NCBI GenBank assembly: GCA_947476855.1
Contig: CANJSR010000100.1
Span: 1 to 12,721, forward strand
Direction: 5' to 3'
Source: Acetobacteraceae bacterium
GTDB lineage: Bacteria; Pseudomonadota; Alphaproteobacteria; Acetobacterales; Acetobacteraceae
DNA: 12,721 nucleotides
The notes beneath the pieces are model-generated. The model was not told the DNA's origin. It did no database searches and saw only the letters and a list, made by a program, of their open reading frames with translations. The position numbers and the translations under genes are program-made. Every line of letters begins with the position of its first letter. Position 1 is the stretch's first letter. Shown here in pieces: positions 6,653 to 12,721 of the stretch.

Positions 6653-7744
6653 ATGGATCGTCGTAAATTCGTTGCCGGCACCGGCGCCGGCGTCGTTGCC
6701 GCCGCGGCCCTCGCCGCGCCCGCCATCGCGCAATCCAACCCGGAAGTGAAATGGCGCCTGACGTCCAGCTTTCCGAAGTCGCTCGACCTGCTGTGGGGCG
6801 GCGCGGAAATGTTCGCCAAGCTGGTGGGCGAGATGTCGGACGGCAAGTTCCAGATCCGCACTTTCGCGGCGGGAGAGATCGTCCCCGGTCTCCAGGTCGC
6901 GGACGCAGTGCAGAACGGCACGGTGGAATGCGGACAGACCGCCGCCTATTACTACTTCGGCAAGGACCCGTCCTTCGTCTTCGAGACGGGGTTGCCGTTC
7001 AGCATGAACCAGCGCCAGTACATGGCCTGGCTCAACGCCGGCGGGCATGACCTGATCCAGGAATTCTACAAGCCCTACGGCATCACCAGCTTCTCCTTCG
7101 GTGGCACCGGCGCCCAGATGGGCGGTTGGTTCCGGAAAGAGATCAATACGGTCGAGGACCTCAAGGGCCTGAAGTTCCGGGTCGGCGGCTTCGCGGGCCA
7201 GATCCTGTCCAACATGGGCGTCGTGCCGCAGCAGATCGCGGCCGGTGACATCTATCCGGCGCTGGAAAAAGGCACGATCGACGCCACCGAATGGGTCGGC
7301 CCCTACGACGACGAAAAGCTCGGCTTTCAGAAGGTCGCCAAGTATTATTACTACCCTGGCTGGTGGGAAGGCGCGTCCTGGGGCTCGCTCTATATCGGCC
7401 AGAAGGCCTGGGAAGCCCTGCCCCCGTCCTACAAGAAGATGGTGGAAACCGCGTCCGGCGCGGTGTGCCAGTGGATGGTTTCCCGATACGACGCCGGCAA
7501 CCCGGCGGCGCTGAAACGGCTGGTCGCGGGCGGAACGGTGCTGAAGGCCTTCCCGCGCCCGGTGATGGAAGCCTGCTTCGACGCGACCTGGAAATACTAT
7601 GACGAGGTCGCGGCCAAGAACCCTGGCTTCAAGAAGATCCTCGACAACCTGTCGGCGTTCCGCGCGGACCAGAACCTGTGGTTCCGGGTCGCGGAATACA
7701 ACTTCGACAGCTTCAACTTCGCGATGTCCGCCCGCGGCCGCTGA
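6653..7744 (+). CDS. dctP: TRAP transporter solute-binding protein, 2-oxoacid (TakP) type
   Basis: The 363-residue periplasmic receptor delivers small carboxylates to a TRAP permease. It begins with a twin-arginine-like leader (RRKF at 3-6, hydrophobic to about 25, AIA before Gln27), so export by Tat or Sec with cleavage after residue 26 is likely. The mature part strongly resembles TakP of Rhodobacter sphaeroides, a sodium-assisted binder of pyruvate and other 2-oxoacids (family memory): WRLTSSFPKSLD at 34-45, RVGGFAG at 176-182 with the family's carboxylate-binding Arg176, QQIAAGDIYPALEKGTIDAT at 193-212, then EWVGPYDDEKLGF. ATG has GGGAGA five bases upstream. The cognate permease genes lie next door but on the opposite strand, convergent across a shared terminator. 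A 21-bp palindrome sits upstream. The exact ligand within the 2-oxoacid/carboxylate range is inferred. Confidence 0.93.
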   Translation: MDRRKFVAGTGAGVVAAAALAAPAIAQSNPEVKWRLTSSFPKSLDLLWGGAEMFAKLVGEMSDGKFQIRTFAAGEIVPGLQVADAVQNGTVECGQTAAYYYFGKDPSFVFETGLPFSMNQRQYMAWLNAGGHDLIQEFYKPYGITSFSFGGTGAQMGGWFRKEINTVEDLKGLKFRVGGFAGQILSNMGVVPQQIAAGDIYPALEKGTIDATEWVGPYDDEKLGFQKVAKYYYYPGWWEGASWGSLYIGQKAWEALPPSYKKMVETASGAVCQWMVSRYDAGNPAALKRLVAGGTVLKAFPRPVMEACFDATWKYYDEVAAKNPGFKKILDNLSAFRADQNLWFRVAEYNFDSFNFAMSARGR

Positions 7745-7764
7745 CCGCACCGGACCACAAAAGG

Positions 7765-7798
7765 AAAGGCCCCGTCCTGGGAAGGACGGGGCCTTTTT
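7765..7798. terminator. Strong bidirectional Rho-independent terminator
   Basis: A perfect stem of 12-13 bp (AAGGCCCCGTCC with GGACGGGGCCTT) closes a six-base TGGGAA loop and ends in TTTTT on the plus strand. On the minus strand the stem is followed by a shorter T-rich run (opposite AAAAGGAAA at 7759-7767). It lies between the convergent TRAP genes and should stop transcription from both sides. Confidence 0.9.
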
Positions 7799-7816
7799 CG
7801 TTGGGGCAACGGACGA

Positions 7817-9424
7817 TCAGTTCGTCCGCTGCCCCGGCATGATGATCGGCTCCGGCACCTCTGGATCGTCGGGGGCCTGGATTTCGATCTTGATGGTGTT
7901 GGGATCAACGGTGGATGGCGCATCCAGAAGCCCGGTGACCAGGATCGGGAAGGCAATCACCAGCCCGACCATGACGATCTGCAGCAGCACCCAGGGGATG
8001 GAGCCCCAGTAGATGGTGGAGCTTGGGATTTCCTTGGGCGTGACGCTGCGGAGGTAGAACAACGCGAAGCCGAAGGGCGGATGCATGAAGGACGTCTGCA
8101 TGTTCACGCACAGCATCACGCCGAACCAGATCAGGGCGGCGTCCGCGCCGACGACCGGGGCCAGCAGCTTCTGCGCGACGGGGGCGAGCATCGGGATGAT
8201 GATGAACGCGATCTCGAAGAAGTCGAGGAAGAAGGCCAGGAAGAACACGAACAGGTTGACGACGACCAGGAACCCCCAGACTCCGCCGGGCAGTCCCGTC
8301 AGCAGATGTTCGACCCAAAGATTGCCGTCCACGCCCGCGAAGGTGACGGAAAAGCAGGTCGCGCCCACGACGATGAAGGCCACCATCGAGGTCAGGCGCA
8401 TCGTCGATTCGAAGGCCTGCTTGATCAGGCCGCGCTGCCGCTGGTCCTGCCAGGCGCACCAGCACAGCCAGATGATCGACAGGAACGTGACCGTGAAGGC
8501 GATCTTGAAGGCGACCGACTTGAAGGCGACAGCGCCGATCGCGGTGCCGATCAGGGCCGCGGCGAACCCGCTGCCGAAGACCACCTTGTCGGTGTTCGAA
8601 AGCTCGGAGTTGCGCACGACCGCCAGCACGATGGCGCCGATCGCCCCCATGGCCCCGGCCTCGGTCGGGGTGGCCAGGCCCATCATGATGGTGCCGAGGA
8701 CCAGGAAGATCAGCACCGCGGCGGGGATGATGCCCCACATGCACTTGATGATCAGCGCCCTGCCATGCAGCGTCCGCGGCACCGGGGGCACCGCTTCTGG
8801 CCGGACGATCGACAGATAGAAGGTATAGGCGGCGAACAGCGCGATCTGGATCAGCGAGGGCCCCCAGGCGCCGAGATACATGTCGCCCACGGAACGGCCG
8901 AGCTGATCGGCGAGGACGACGAGGACGAGCGAGGGCGGGACAAGCTGGGTGATCGTTCCCGACGCGGCCAGCACGCCGGTCGCGTAACGCATATCGTATT
9001 TATAGCGCATCATGATGGGCATGGTGATCAACGCCATGGCGATGACCTGCGCCGCCACGGTGCCGGTGATGGCGCCGAGGATGAATCCCACGATGATGAC
9101 CGAATAGCCGAGGCCACCACGGATCGGGCCGAACAACTGCCCCATCGAATCGAGCATGTCCTCGGCCAGGCCGCATTTTTCCAGGATCGATCCCATGAAG
9201 GTAAAGAACGGGATCGCCAGCAGCAGTTCGTTCGACAGGATCGAGCCGAATATCCGGCCCGGGATGGCCTGGAGGAAATCGAAGGTGAAGAACCCGTGCT
9301 CGATCGAGATGAACCCGAAGAACAGCCCGACCGCGGCCAGCGAGAAGCTGACGGGGAAGCCGATCAGCATGAACACGACCAGGCCGCAGAACATCAGCGG
9401 CGGCATCCACTCCAACGGGATCAT
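7817..9424 (-). CDS. dctM: TRAP transporter large permease subunit (long form)
   Basis: The 535-residue inner-membrane protein is the transport subunit of a TRAP system, driving sodium-coupled uptake of ligand delivered by the binding protein. Family features include GFPVSFSLAAVG (22-33), NELLLAIPFFTFMGSILEKCG (65-85, described by its ends), ATPTEAGAMGAIGA (251-264) and TSFMHPPFGFALFYL (444-458). At 535 residues it exceeds the usual 430 or so; the extra length is a hydrophobic stretch with two likely added helices at about 284-325, plus an acidic, proline-rich tail from about 500. Long DctM forms of this kind are known beside TakP-type receptors. Its ATG overlaps the stop of the small subunit gene as ATGA (9421-9424), with GAAAGG upstream, so translation is coupled. 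It ends before the shared bidirectional terminator. Confidence 0.94.
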   Translation of the reverse strand: MIPLEWMPPLMFCGLVVFMLIGFPVSFSLAAVGLFFGFISIEHGFFTFDFLQAIPGRIFGSILSNELLLAIPFFTFMGSILEKCGLAEDMLDSMGQLFGPIRGGLGYSVIIVGFILGAITGTVAAQVIAMALITMPIMMRYKYDMRYATGVLAASGTITQLVPPSLVLVVLADQLGRSVGDMYLGAWGPSLIQIALFAAYTFYLSIVRPEAVPPVPRTLHGRALIIKCMWGIIPAAVLIFLVLGTIMMGLATPTEAGAMGAIGAIVLAVVRNSELSNTDKVVFGSGFAAALIGTAIGAVAFKSVAFKIAFTVTFLSIIWLCWCAWQDQRQRGLIKQAFESTMRLTSMVAFIVVGATCFSVTFAGVDGNLWVEHLLTGLPGGVWGFLVVVNLFVFFLAFFLDFFEIAFIIIPMLAPVAQKLLAPVVGADAALIWFGVMLCVNMQTSFMHPPFGFALFYLRSVTPKEIPSSTIYWGSIPWVLLQIVMVGLVIAFPILVTGLLDAPSTVDPNTIKIEIQAPDDPEVPEPIIMPGQRTN

Positions 9425-9966
9425 TGCACCGGCCTTTCGTAGTGCGCTTCAAGGTCGGGTATCGAATGGCCGGCCAGGGAGGCAACCCGTTTGATCAGCT
9501 CCGACAGGCCCTGCAGCGTCAGCAGGAAGAAGCCCAGCGGAAGAACGAATTTGATCGGCCAGCGGATCAGTCCGCCGGCGTTGGACGATGCTTCGAGCGT
9601 ATTGACCGACTGCATGAAGAACGGCCAGCTCAGCCAGCCGATGATGACGCAGGCGGGCAGCAGGAAGAAGATGATGCCCAGCACATCAACCCAGAGCTGC
9701 TGGCGTGGCGACATCAGCATGTAGCAGATGTCGACGCGCACATGCTCATTCTTCTTCAGGGTGTAGGACGCGCCCATCATGACAATGACGGCGAACATGT
9801 ACCATTGCAGCTCCAGCCAGGAATTGGAGCTGATGTCGTAGGCATACCGGATCATTGCGTTCGCCGCGCTGACGACGCAGGCCCACAGGACAAGCCAGTC
9901 GCATATTCGGCCAATTCTTTCGTTCATCACGTCAATGGCGTGACTGAGGCGCAGCAATGGTTCCAT
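9421..9966 (-). CDS. dctQ: TRAP transporter small permease subunit
   Basis: The 181-residue membrane protein is the small TRAP subunit, which pairs with the large subunit to dock the binding protein. Four hydrophobic segments are seen, at about 23-41, 52-70, 93-116 and 137-156. The family motif NEHVRVDI is at 73-80, after the second helix. I chose ATG at 9966, giving MEPLLRLSHAIDVMNERIG, because small subunits of this family start with this amphipathic segment; an AGGGA lies eleven bases upstream. A TTG at 10032 in the same frame would add 22 Arg/Lys-rich residues and is less likely. It overlaps the large-subunit start by four bases. The 207 bases upstream separate it from the ABC ATPase gene, so the pair probably has its own promoter. 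Confidence 0.92.
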   Translation of the reverse strand: MEPLLRLSHAIDVMNERIGRICDWLVLWACVVSAANAMIRYAYDISSNSWLELQWYMFAVIVMMGASYTLKKNEHVRVDICYMLMSPRQQLWVDVLGIIFFLLPACVIIGWLSWPFFMQSVNTLEASSNAGGLIRWPIKFVLPLGFFLLTLQGLSELIKRVASLAGHSIPDLEAHYERPVQ

Positions 9967-10142
9967 ATGCGCGACGTTCCCTGGACCGGCCAACGAGGGA
10001 AATTTCTTGCGCCACTCGTCACGCCGGGTCAACCGCGCGTCTGCGGGAATCCGGCGATCTACCGCGCTATTTGCGCGCGATGTCGCCGGACATCTCTGTT
10101 TCAGGAATTCAGGTGCGGCTTCAAGCGCTTGGCCGGAAGCGT

Positions 10143-10165
10143 CCCGTTCGGCGCCGCCGAACGGG
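10143..10165 (-). terminator. Hairpin downstream of the ABC ATPase gene
   Basis: A perfect 10-bp stem (CCCGTTCGGC with GCCGAACGGG) with a GCC loop begins eight bases past the ATPase stop. No T-run follows on the minus strand, so it may act with Rho or as a 3'-end stabiliser. It marks the probable end of the ABC operon, before the TRAP permease genes. Confidence 0.5.
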
Positions 10166-10173
10166 GTGCGCGG

Positions 10174-11283
10174 TCAGTCCGACGACGCCGGATAGGCCCA
10201 GCACAGGTCGGGCGGCAGGGCGACCAGGATGTCGGTTGCCTCCTGGTGGCTGGCGTTGCTGCCGACCTCCAGCGCCTCGATCGTCGTGCCGGCCAGGTCG
10301 AGTTCGTACACCGTCTGGCTGCCCTGGTAGTGGCGGGAGCGGACATGCGCCTTGAAACGATTGACCCCCTCCCCCACCGGGGCGAGGTCGACGTTGTCCG
10401 GCCGCAGCGCGATCTTCACCGGATCGCCTTCGTTCACCCCGGCGCCGAGGCGAGCCACCAGCGTCTCTCCGGTCGAGAGGGTGATCGATCCCTGGTCGCC
10501 CCGCCGCGTGGCAACCCGCCCCTCGATCACGTTCGACGCGCCCGAGAACCCGGCGACGAACAGGTCCGCCGGCCGGTTGTAGATTTCCGTCGGCGTGTCG
10601 AGTTGGCGCATCTTGCCATCGCGCATGACGCCGATGCGATCGCCGAGAACCACGGCCTCGGCCTGGTCATGGGTGACGTACAGCGCCGTCAGTCCGACCC
10701 GCTTGATGATCCGGCGCAGGTCGTCACGCAGGCGCAGGCGAAGCTGGGCGTCGAGGTTCGACAGCGGCTCATCCAGAAGCAGGATCTGCGGCTGGTAGAC
10801 CATCGACCGGGCGAGTGCGACGCGCTGCATCTGCCCGCCCGAAAGCTGCGTGACCGGGCGGTCGGCGTAGCTTCGCAGTTCGACCAGATCGAGGGCTTCC
10901 TCGACCGCCTTGTTCATCGCCTCCCGCGTCGTACCGCGCGCCTTCAGCGGATAGGCGACGTTCTGGCGCACGGTCATGTGCGGCCAGACGGCATAGGACT
11001 GGAACACCATGCCCAGGTTGCGGCTGCGCGGCGGCACCAGCACCCCGGCCTCGGGGTCGGTGTACATCGTCCCGCCGATGACGATGCGGCCCGAGGTCGG
11101 ATGCTCCAGCCCCGCGACGCAGCGGAGCGTCGTCGTCTTGCCGCAGCCGGATGGCCCCAGCAGGACAACGATCTCGCCGGCGGCGATGGTGAAGGAGACA
11201 TCGTCGACGGCGGCCTTCTGCATCGGCGGGCGGCCGGTGGTGAAGACCTTGCGAAGCTGCTCGACGCGAAGTTCGGAGGACAT
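10174..11283 (-). CDS. ABC importer ATP-binding protein (FbpC/PotA-like, with TOBE domain)
   Basis: The 369-residue cytoplasmic ATPase energises the neighbouring importer. Walker A GPSGCGKTT is at 43-51, the Q-loop Gln95 in MVFQSYAVWP, the signature LSGGQ at 147-151, Walker B ILLLDEP at 167-173 with catalytic Glu172, and the switch His205 in THD. After about residue 235 comes a TOBE-like regulatory domain (LRPDNVDLAP is characteristic). The sequence type is the spermidine/ferric/2-aminoethylphosphonate group of importers. It is the last gene of the operon; its ATG is one base after the binding-protein stop and lacks a strong Shine-Dalgarno site, so it is probably translated by coupling. Nothing in the ATPase itself fixes the substrate. 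Confidence 0.93.
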   Translation of the reverse strand: MSSELRVEQLRKVFTTGRPPMQKAAVDDVSFTIAAGEIVVLLGPSGCGKTTTLRCVAGLEHPTSGRIVIGGTMYTDPEAGVLVPPRSRNLGMVFQSYAVWPHMTVRQNVAYPLKARGTTREAMNKAVEEALDLVELRSYADRPVTQLSGGQMQRVALARSMVYQPQILLLDEPLSNLDAQLRLRLRDDLRRIIKRVGLTALYVTHDQAEAVVLGDRIGVMRDGKMRQLDTPTEIYNRPADLFVAGFSGASNVIEGRVATRRGDQGSITLSTGETLVARLGAGVNEGDPVKIALRPDNVDLAPVGEGVNRFKAHVRSRHYQGSQTVYELDLAGTTIEALEVGSNASHQEATDILVALPPDLCWAYPASSD

Positions 11284-11284
11284 G

Positions 11285-12325
11285 TTACTGGCGGTATCCG
11301 AAGGCCTTGTTCCAGTCTTCCAGCCAGGCGGCGTGGAGCGACTCGAACTGCTTGGCGTCGGGCGTCCACAGCTTGTCGACCTTGGGGTCGAAGCCCGGCG
11401 GCGGGATCGGCGGGTTCTTCAGCGAGGTCATGTTGCCCTGGTCGCGCAGGGAGTGTTCCTGGCCCTCGTCCGACAGCATCCAGTCCATCCACAGCCGAGC
11501 GGCGTTGGGATGGCGGGCGGATTTCGGGATGGCGCTGCCATAGGGAATGATCGGCACGCCTTCCTTGGGGTAGATCGCGTCGATCGGGGCGCCGGCGACC
11601 TTCTTCGGATAGACGATGTTGAAGATCAGCGGCGCGATCAGGATTTCCCCGCGCACCACGGCGTCCGACAAGGGCGCGCCGGAGGGGTACAGCTTGGTCT
11701 TGTTCGCCGCCAGCTTCGGCCAGTAGTCCTCACCCAGCACCTGGCGTTCGAACATCGCCCGCGTCCAGGTCGTGCCGCCGGACGGCGCGATCACCTGGCC
11801 GATCTTGCCATCGCCGTATTCCGGCTTGGTCAGGTCCCACCAGGTCTTGGGCGGGTTCTTCACAAGCTCGGTGTTCCAGGCGATCGACCAGGCCGGCGTG
11901 ATGGTCGGCCAGATCTTCGGGGACACCAGGGTCTGCGGCATATAGTCGGCCGCGTTGGGCGGGGCGTAGTCGGCGAACAATTCCTCGAGCGACTTCACCT
12001 GCGCGCGGTCGGAATGATCGAGGATGTCGGCTTCCAGCTTGTTCTGGGAGGCTTCCGTGCGGACGCGGGTAATCAGCTGGCCGCCGGAGGCGCGGACCAT
12101 GCGGACCTTGATGCCCGAAAAGCGCTTGTTGAACAGGGTGATCGTGTCCTGCATCACCTCGGGGAAGGCGGCGGTGTAGAGGATCAGTTCGCCTTCCTTC
12201 TTCGCCGCGTCCACCAGCGCGGCGGGTGCCTGGAACGGCTTCGCCGCGCGGGCGGGGCCGTACTTGGCGATCAGGGTCAGCGCGGCGAGTGATCCCAGCG
12301 CGTGGCGGCGGTTCAGGGTCATCAT
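11285..12325 (-). CDS. ABC transporter extracellular solute-binding protein (ferric/AEP-like family 1)
   Basis: The 346-residue periplasmic receptor starts with a leader bearing twin arginines (NRRHAL at 5-10), a hydrophobic core to about 20 and a likely cleavage after Ala-Arg-Ala near 25-27. The fold markers are KKEGELILYTAA (42-53), followed by a segment typical of the iron(III)-type family 1 binding proteins, and LSDAVVRGEILIAPL (219-233), a helix-plus-strand conserved in the group. The adjacent Tyr-Tyr pair that binds iron in FbpA would be expected at about 235-239, but the sequence there is FNIVY, with only one Tyr. Ferric iron is therefore doubtful; an organic or phosphonate-like ligand is possible. 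Two ATG codons are adjacent (12325, 12322); I took the first. It is 61 bases downstream of the permease gene and one base before the ATPase. Confidence 0.88.
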   Translation of the reverse strand: MMTLNRRHALGSLAALTLIAKYGPARAAKPFQAPAALVDAAKKEGELILYTAAFPEVMQDTITLFNKRFSGIKVRMVRASGGQLITRVRTEASQNKLEADILDHSDRAQVKSLEELFADYAPPNAADYMPQTLVSPKIWPTITPAWSIAWNTELVKNPPKTWWDLTKPEYGDGKIGQVIAPSGGTTWTRAMFERQVLGEDYWPKLAANKTKLYPSGAPLSDAVVRGEILIAPLIFNIVYPKKVAGAPIDAIYPKEGVPIIPYGSAIPKSARHPNAARLWMDWMLSDEGQEHSLRDQGNMTSLKNPPIPPPGFDPKVDKLWTPDAKQFESLHAAWLEDWNKAFGYRQ

Positions 12326-12386
12326 GCGGTCAGGTGTCCTTGCAATCGGTAGCCATGGGTCGTCATGCGTGGCGGCGGAGAGGCGT

Positions 12387-12721
12387 TCAGCCGGTCTTGA
12401 CGACTCCCCCCTCGGCCGCGCCGCGGGAGAGCCAGTTGGTGAAGGTGATCAGCACGGCGAGCAGCACCATCTGCACCAGGCTGAACGCCGCGGTGATGCC
12501 GATATTGCCGCCCTCATAATAGCCCAGAAGCTGCACGGCCATGACCATCGTGCCGCTGGAATACAGGAACAGCGACGACCCGAGTTCGCGGATCGCCAGG
12601 ATGAACAGCAGGGTCATGCCGGCGACGACGCCGGGGCGTGCCAGCGGCAGGACGATGGTGCCGATCGTGCCCAGCATGCCGCGCCCGCAGACCCAGGCGG
12701 CTTCCTCAAGCTCCTTGTGCA
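12387..12721 (-). CDS. ABC transporter permease (partial, N-terminus outside window)
   Basis: The frame is open from the window edge (first complete codon at 12719) to TGA at 12387-12389, giving the last 110 residues. It opens with HKELEEAAWVCGRG, then about nine residues and IVLPLARPG, which is the EAA loop (EAA-x3-G-x9-I-x-LP) that contacts the ATPase. Two or three hydrophobic helices follow: VVAGMTLLFILAI, the segment after the glycine-rich YYEGGNIG, and a final one ending in FTNWLSRG. Permeases of ferric/AEP-type importers usually carry two fused halves of about 550 residues, and this would be the second half. It is the first visible gene of the operon, reading into the binding protein. 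Confidence 0.88.
   Translation of the reverse strand, partial: HKELEEAAWVCGRGMLGTIGTIVLPLARPGVVAGMTLLFILAIRELGSSLFLYSSGTMVMAVQLLGYYEGGNIGITAAFSLVQMVLLAVLITFTNWLSRGAAEGGVVKTG

Noticed and set aside
8081..9442. A 453-codon plus-strand frame opposite the TRAP large subunit
   Set aside because: The product is a highly charged Asp/Glu/His/Gln string, the usual antisense image of a hydrophobic membrane protein gene.
9967..10032. Longer start (TTG at 10032) for the TRAP small subunit
   Set aside because: It would add 22 Arg/Lys-rich residues before the conserved amphipathic start of the family; ATG at 9966 gives the expected N-terminus.
10079..10094. Small hairpin GATGTC-GCCG-GACATC upstream of the TRAP small subunit
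   Set aside because: A 6-bp stem with no T-run or other context is too weak to assign a role.
9424..11550. A 708-codon open frame on the plus strand
   Set aside because: It lies antisense to the TRAP small subunit, the ABC ATPase and part of the binding protein, all with intact motifs. GC-rich genes commonly leave the complementary frame open. Its Arg/Gly/His-rich product has no domain I recognise.

Overview
The window looks like an accessory catabolic and transport region from a GC-rich (visibly well above 60 %) Gram-negative bacterium, most likely an alphaproteobacterium. Reasons: strong GC at third codon positions, AGGAG/GGAG-type ribosome sites, a TRAP solute-binding protein closely resembling Rhodobacter sphaeroides TakP, and twin-arginine-type leaders on both binding proteins. 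The taxonomic guess is inference. I saw no tRNA, rRNA, CRISPR array, insertion sequence, integrase or phage gene.

Layout, left to right. (1) 1-981, minus: 5'-terminal 327 codons of a Baeyer-Villiger-type flavin monooxygenase, cut by the window edge. (2) 982-1405: divergent intergenic region with a possible promoter, a 13-bp dyad and a 12-codon leader-like ORF. (3) 1406-2944, plus: an amidase-signature hydrolase. (4) 2945-3940 and 3966-5189, minus: an asparaginase-fold hydrolase with altered active-site motifs and, 25 bp upstream of it, an M20 N-carbamoyl/ureido amidohydrolase; the two look like one operon. (5) 5190-5593: a gap with a small dyad, a doubtful 65-codon ORF and a terminator-like hairpin. 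(6) 5594-6352, minus: a short-chain dehydrogenase. (7) 6353-6652: divergent intergenic region with a perfect 21-bp palindrome. (8) 6653-7744, plus: TRAP 2-oxoacid-type binding protein. (9) 7745-7816: strong bidirectional terminator. (10) 7817-9966, minus: TRAP small and large permease genes, overlapping by ATGA. (11) 10174-12721, minus: an ABC importer operon read as permease (partial), binding protein, ATPase.

How it may work together (inference): three unrelated C-N hydrolase families (amidase signature, asparaginase fold, M20) stand side by side with a ketone-oxidising monooxygenase, a dehydrogenase and two high-affinity uptake systems. This fits scavenging of amide- or ureido-containing organic compounds and small carboxylates, but no single pathway can be proven from the sequence. 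The points most worth a second look are the asparaginase homologue, which has lost several residues that hold the alpha-amino group of asparagine, the 21-bp palindrome in front of the TRAP binding-protein gene, the TRAP system split into convergent units, and a 'ferric-type' ABC binding protein without the iron-ligand tyrosine pair. No clearly new multi-gene system is evident.
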